NCBI GenBank assembly: GCA_003170575.1
Contig: PMZB01000209.1
Location: 1 to 8,497 of the forward strand
Direction: 5' to 3'
Length of the DNA stretch: 8,497 nucleotides
DNA from: Chlamydiia bacterium
Lineage (GTDB): Bacteria; Chlamydiota; Chlamydiia; Chlamydiales; FEN-1388
Part shown: one piece after another, positions 6,315 through 8,497 of the stretch
How the letters are laid out: each line of letters begins with the position of its first letter
How positions within the stretch are numbered: position 1 is the first letter of the stretch
Program-made: the position numbers and the translations under genes
Notes under the pieces: model-generated
Seen by the model: only the letters and a program-made list of their open reading frames with translations
Database searches by the model: none
Told to the model about the DNA's origin: nothing

Positions 6315-8129
6315 TTATCCAATATTCAGTTTGAGAACGCTCATGAAGGCACTTTGAGGGATGCTCACTTTTCCAAATTCCCTCATGCGTTTTTTACCCT
6401 CTTTTTGCTTTTCCCAAAGCTTTTTCTTTCTCGTTATATCACCACCATAGCATTTTGCTGTGACATTTTTTGTGATTGCGCGAATAGTTTCTCGAGCAAC
6501 GATCTTTCCACCAATCGCAGCCTGGATCGGCACGCGGAAGAGTTGCATGGGAATAACTTCAGCAAGCTTTTCGCAAAGAGCCCGCCCCCTGCCTTCGGAT
6601 TTCGAGCGGTGGAGTAAGCAGGAGAAAGCATCAATTACTTCTTCGTTGACCCGTATCTCAAGCTTAACTATGTCGCCCTTTTTGTATTCGGAAAAACTAT
6701 AGTCAAAAGAGGCATAGCCTTTGCTCAGCGATTTAAGCCGGTCAGCGAAGTCTGTGATGATCTCGTTGAGGGGAAGCTCGTAGGTAATGAGAAGCCGCTT
6801 TGTGTCAAGCGTTTCCATTTTTATGCAGGAACCTCTCTTTTCTGTAGTGAGGGACATTATGTTGCCCAGGTAATCATGGGGGGTGATGATATGGGTGAAC
6901 ACCCATGGCTCTTCGACCGATTCGATGGTTGCTGGGTCAGGGTAGCGTGCAGGGTTGTCTATCTCAATCGTAGACCCATCGGCCATGGTGAAACGATAGA
7001 TAACGCTCGGAGAAGTTGTGAAAATATCAAGCCCAAACTCCCGCCTGACCCGTTCTACGACAATCTCTAAGTGCAAAAGCCCTAAAAACCCGCAGCGAAA
7101 TCCAAACCCGAGCGCTGCGCTGCTTTCCTGTTCAATGTGAAGCGCTGCATCATTGAGCCGAAGTTTAGAGAGAGCATCTCTGAGAGCTTCAAAATCTTGA
7201 GAATCCATGGGGTAAATCCCTGCAAACACCACGGGTTTTACAACCCGAAACCCAGGAAGGGCCACCATCGCACCATTTTTGGCAGTGGTTACTGTGTCTC
7301 CGATTTTGACATCTGAGGTTGTTTTGATGTTTGCGGAAAAGTAACCTACTTCTCCGCCGCTTAACCCATCTACCTGCCGCTGGGTTGGCGTGAACACTCC
7401 TGTCTCTAGGACTTCATACACAGATTCCTGAGACATAAAACGCACGGCAAGGCCTTTTTTGATCTCACCGGAGATAACCCGAATATAAACAAGCGCTCCT
7501 CGATAGAGATCATATCTGGAATCAAAGACCAGGGCAGTAAGAGGAACTCCTTGCTCCACAGCTGGTGCAGGAATGTCGCTCACAACACGTTCTAGAATAG
7601 GCTCAATACCTTGCCCTGTTTTTGCGGAACAGAGGATTACTTCCTCGCGCGGTATGGCAAGCGTCTCCTCAAGTTGTTGGAAGCAACCATCAATATCCGC
7701 AGTTGGCAGGTCAATTTTATTGAGTACTGCGATAATTTTTAGGCCGCGCTCCAGGGCCAGATGGACGTTCGCAAGGCTCTGTGCTTGCAGCCCTTGCCCA
7801 GCATCAACTACAAGCAGGGCTCCTTCGCATGCGGAAAGAGATCGAGATACTTCATAGGTAAAGTCTACATGTCCTGGGGTGTCGATGAGGTTCATTTGGA
7901 AGATGCGCCCGTCTTTTGCTGTGTAGAGCATGCGCACTGGGTGGGCTTTGATGGTAATCCCCCGTTCGCGCTCAAGATCCATAGCGTCCAGGACTTGCTC
8001 TTGCATCTCCCGCTTGGAAATGGTCCCAGTACATTCCAAAAGACGATCTGCTAACGTCGACTTTCCGTGATCAATATGAGCAATTATCGAAAAGTTCCGG
8101 ATGAGCAGAGGGTCGTAACGAAACTCCAC
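6315..8129 (-). CDS. lepA: Elongation factor 4 (ribosome-binding GTPase LepA)
   Basis: EF4/LepA is a translational GTPase that acts on the ribosome, in elongation under stress and in 30S biogenesis. The 604-residue protein is full length. The G domain shows AHIDHGKST (17-25), RGITI (56-60), DTPGH (83-87), NKID (137-140) and SAK (168-170). An EF-Tu-like beta barrel follows, then the EF-G-like domains with [16 protein letters not shown] (341-356), and the LepA-specific C-terminus including [20 protein letters not shown] (557-576). This C-terminal stretch is strikingly like chlamydial LepA as I recall it. The start codon is GTG at 8129, preceded by AGGGAAGGA; the spacing from AAGGA is short (about 2 nt), while the upstream AGGG is at about 9 nt. 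The start is set by family alignment, leaving nine residues before the conserved [14 protein letters not shown]. It heads the lepA-uppS-cdsA-cmk operon. Confidence 0.98.
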   Translation of the reverse strand: MEFRYDPLLIRNFSIIAHIDHGKSTLADRLLECTGTISKREMQEQVLDAMDLERERGITIKAHPVRMLYTAKDGRIFQMNLIDTPGHVDFTYEVSRSLSACEGALLVVDAGQGLQAQSLANVHLALERGLKIIAVLNKIDLPTADIDGCFQQLEETLAIPREEVILCSAKTGQGIEPILERVVSDIPAPAVEQGVPLTALVFDSRYDLYRGALVYIRVISGEIKKGLAVRFMSQESVYEVLETGVFTPTQRQVDGLSGGEVGYFSANIKTTSDVKIGDTVTTAKNGAMVALPGFRVVKPVVFAGIYPMDSQDFEALRDALSKLRLNDAALHIEQESSAALGFGFRCGFLGLLHLEIVVERVRREFGLDIFTTSPSVIYRFTMADGSTIEIDNPARYPDPATIESVEEPWVFTHIITPHDYLGNIMSLTTEKRGSCIKMETLDTKRLLITYELPLNEIITDFADRLKSLSKGYASFDYSFSEYKKGDIVKLEIRVNEEVIDAFSCLLHRSKSEGRGRALCEKLAEVIPMQLFRVPIQAAIGGKIVARETIRAITKNVTAKCYGGDITRKKKLWEKQKEGKKRMREFGKVSIPQSAFMSVLKLNIG

Positions 8130-8148
8130 GATCCTTCCCTCTTTGAAT

Positions 8149-8388
8149 AGTCCCTATGAGGGTACATGAATGAAGTGATCATTTCAACGGGAGTTCCTTT
8201 TTTGGGATGGGCTATTTTTTCATCTTTCTGGCCATAAAGGACTCGCGATTTTCTCATAGTGTCTACAAACACAATATCGAAAACGCAAGTCCTTTATGGC
8301 CAGAAATCTATAAAAAATCGCTCCATCAAAAAATGGAACTTCCATTGCAAAAAAAATCGTTGAAGCATCAATGTTCGACTAAGGGACT
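8149..8388. repeat. Imperfect inverted repeat of about 240 bp upstream of lepA
   Basis: The two arms (about 8149-8262 and 8269-8388) are reverse complements of each other with small gaps. The core is a perfect 19-bp match, TTTCTGGCCATAAAGGACT at 8225-8243 against its complement at 8288-8306. Outward the pairing continues through T6/A6 (8215-8220 with 8312-8317), GATGG/CCATC and AGTTCC/GGAACT, to AGTCCCT (8149-8155) with AGGGACT (8382-8388). Inward it closes with GTGT-CTACAA-ACAC (8259-8272). The best-conserved part is 8185-8347; the outer 40 bp are more diverged. Transcribed from either strand, this would fold into one long hairpin. It contains no credible gene. A MITE-like element, an old inverted duplication, or a structured leader or small RNA are all possible. 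Confidence 0.75.
8159..8187 (-). promoter_or_regulatory. Weak candidate promoter for the lepA operon
   Basis: On the minus strand TTGAAA (plus-strand 8182-8187) is followed after 17 bp by TACCCT (plus-strand 8159-8164), about 30 bp before the GTG start. The -35 match is good, but the -10 matches only three of six positions. It lies within the left arm of the long inverted repeat. If used, the leader would lack the hairpin; if transcription starts beyond 8388, the whole hairpin would be in the lepA leader. Confidence 0.2.
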
Positions 8389-8426
8389 GGAAAAAAACAA
8401 CCTACACGATTTGGGTGAGCGAGACC

Positions 8427-8497
8427 ATTGAGATGTAGACGATCGTGACGCAGCCCATAGTGTACTATGGGCAAGGAACGATCGTCTACAGATCAAT
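8427..8497. repeat. 71-bp palindrome at the window edge
   Basis: Outer arms of 20 bp (8427-8446 and 8478-8497) match at 18 positions, with a perfect 13-bp part TGTAGACGATCGT / ACGATCGTCTACA. Inside is a second perfect stem, GCCCATAGT/ACTATGGGC (8453-8461 with 8464-8472), with only 2 nt between. Internal loops of 6 and 5 nt separate the stems. The self-complementary octamer ACGATCGT occurs in both arms (8439 and 8478). No T tract follows on either strand within view, so it is not an obvious intrinsic terminator. It may extend past the window end. Confidence 0.7.

Larger units (their letters stand above)
8130..8497. other. Intergenic region without a gene
   Basis: These 368 bp upstream of lepA contain no credible protein gene or tRNA. 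Short open frames crossing it carry no recognisable motif and consist largely of the inverted-repeat arms. About four fifths of the region is occupied by the two palindromic structures described separately, joined by an A-rich and then mixed stretch (8389-8426). Whichever gene lies beyond 8497 is not visible. Confidence 0.7.

Noticed and set aside
8207..8431. Plus-strand open frame of 74 codons upstream of lepA
   Set aside because: It runs through the arms of the long inverted repeat, is lysine-rich because of A runs, and has no ribosome binding site or family motif.
8149..8497. CRISPR array or integron attC site
   Set aside because: The repeats are inverted, not spaced direct repeats, and the core sites RYYYAAC/GTTRRRY expected for attC are not arranged around the palindromes.

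Overview
The window looks like bacterial chromosome from a member of the Chlamydiota, probably an environmental (non-Chlamydia) lineage. Two things suggest this. The EF4/LepA protein closely resembles chlamydial LepA as I remember it, especially in its last 60 residues. The run uppS-cdsA-cmk is also the order I recall from Chlamydia trachomatis. This is recognition from memory, not a search, and another host-associated lineage is not excluded.

Layout, read along the minus strand from right to left. Positions 8130-8497 hold no gene but contain two striking palindromic structures: a 71-bp palindrome that runs into the window edge, and an imperfect inverted repeat of about 240 bp ending 19 bp before the lepA start codon. 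Then follows a tight minus-strand block: lepA (8129-6315), uppS (6311-5502), cdsA (5505-4678) and cmk fused to archease (4664-3570). Junctions are 3 bp, a 4-bp ATGA overlap and 13 bp, so this is almost certainly one operon. Positions 3376-3569 hold a GC-rich palindromic element of about 135 bp and a good sigma70-type promoter. A second minus-strand pair follows: an AAA/DUF4143 ATPase (3375-2113) and the RNA ligase rtcB (2048-621). The only plus-strand gene is an unrecognised 191-residue protein (41-616), whose stop codon lies 4 bp from the stop of rtcB.

How the genes work together: LepA/EF4 is a ribosomal GTPase. UppS makes undecaprenyl diphosphate, the carrier for cell-wall precursors. CdsA makes CDP-diacylglycerol for phospholipids, and CMK phosphorylates CMP/dCMP. 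The cmk reading frame continues without a stop into a full archease domain, the known activator of RtcB, and rtcB itself lies just downstream. The window therefore encodes a complete RtcB-archease RNA ligation/repair pair in which the activator is covalently attached to a nucleotide kinase. This fusion is the most interesting observation here; the long hairpin upstream of lepA is second.
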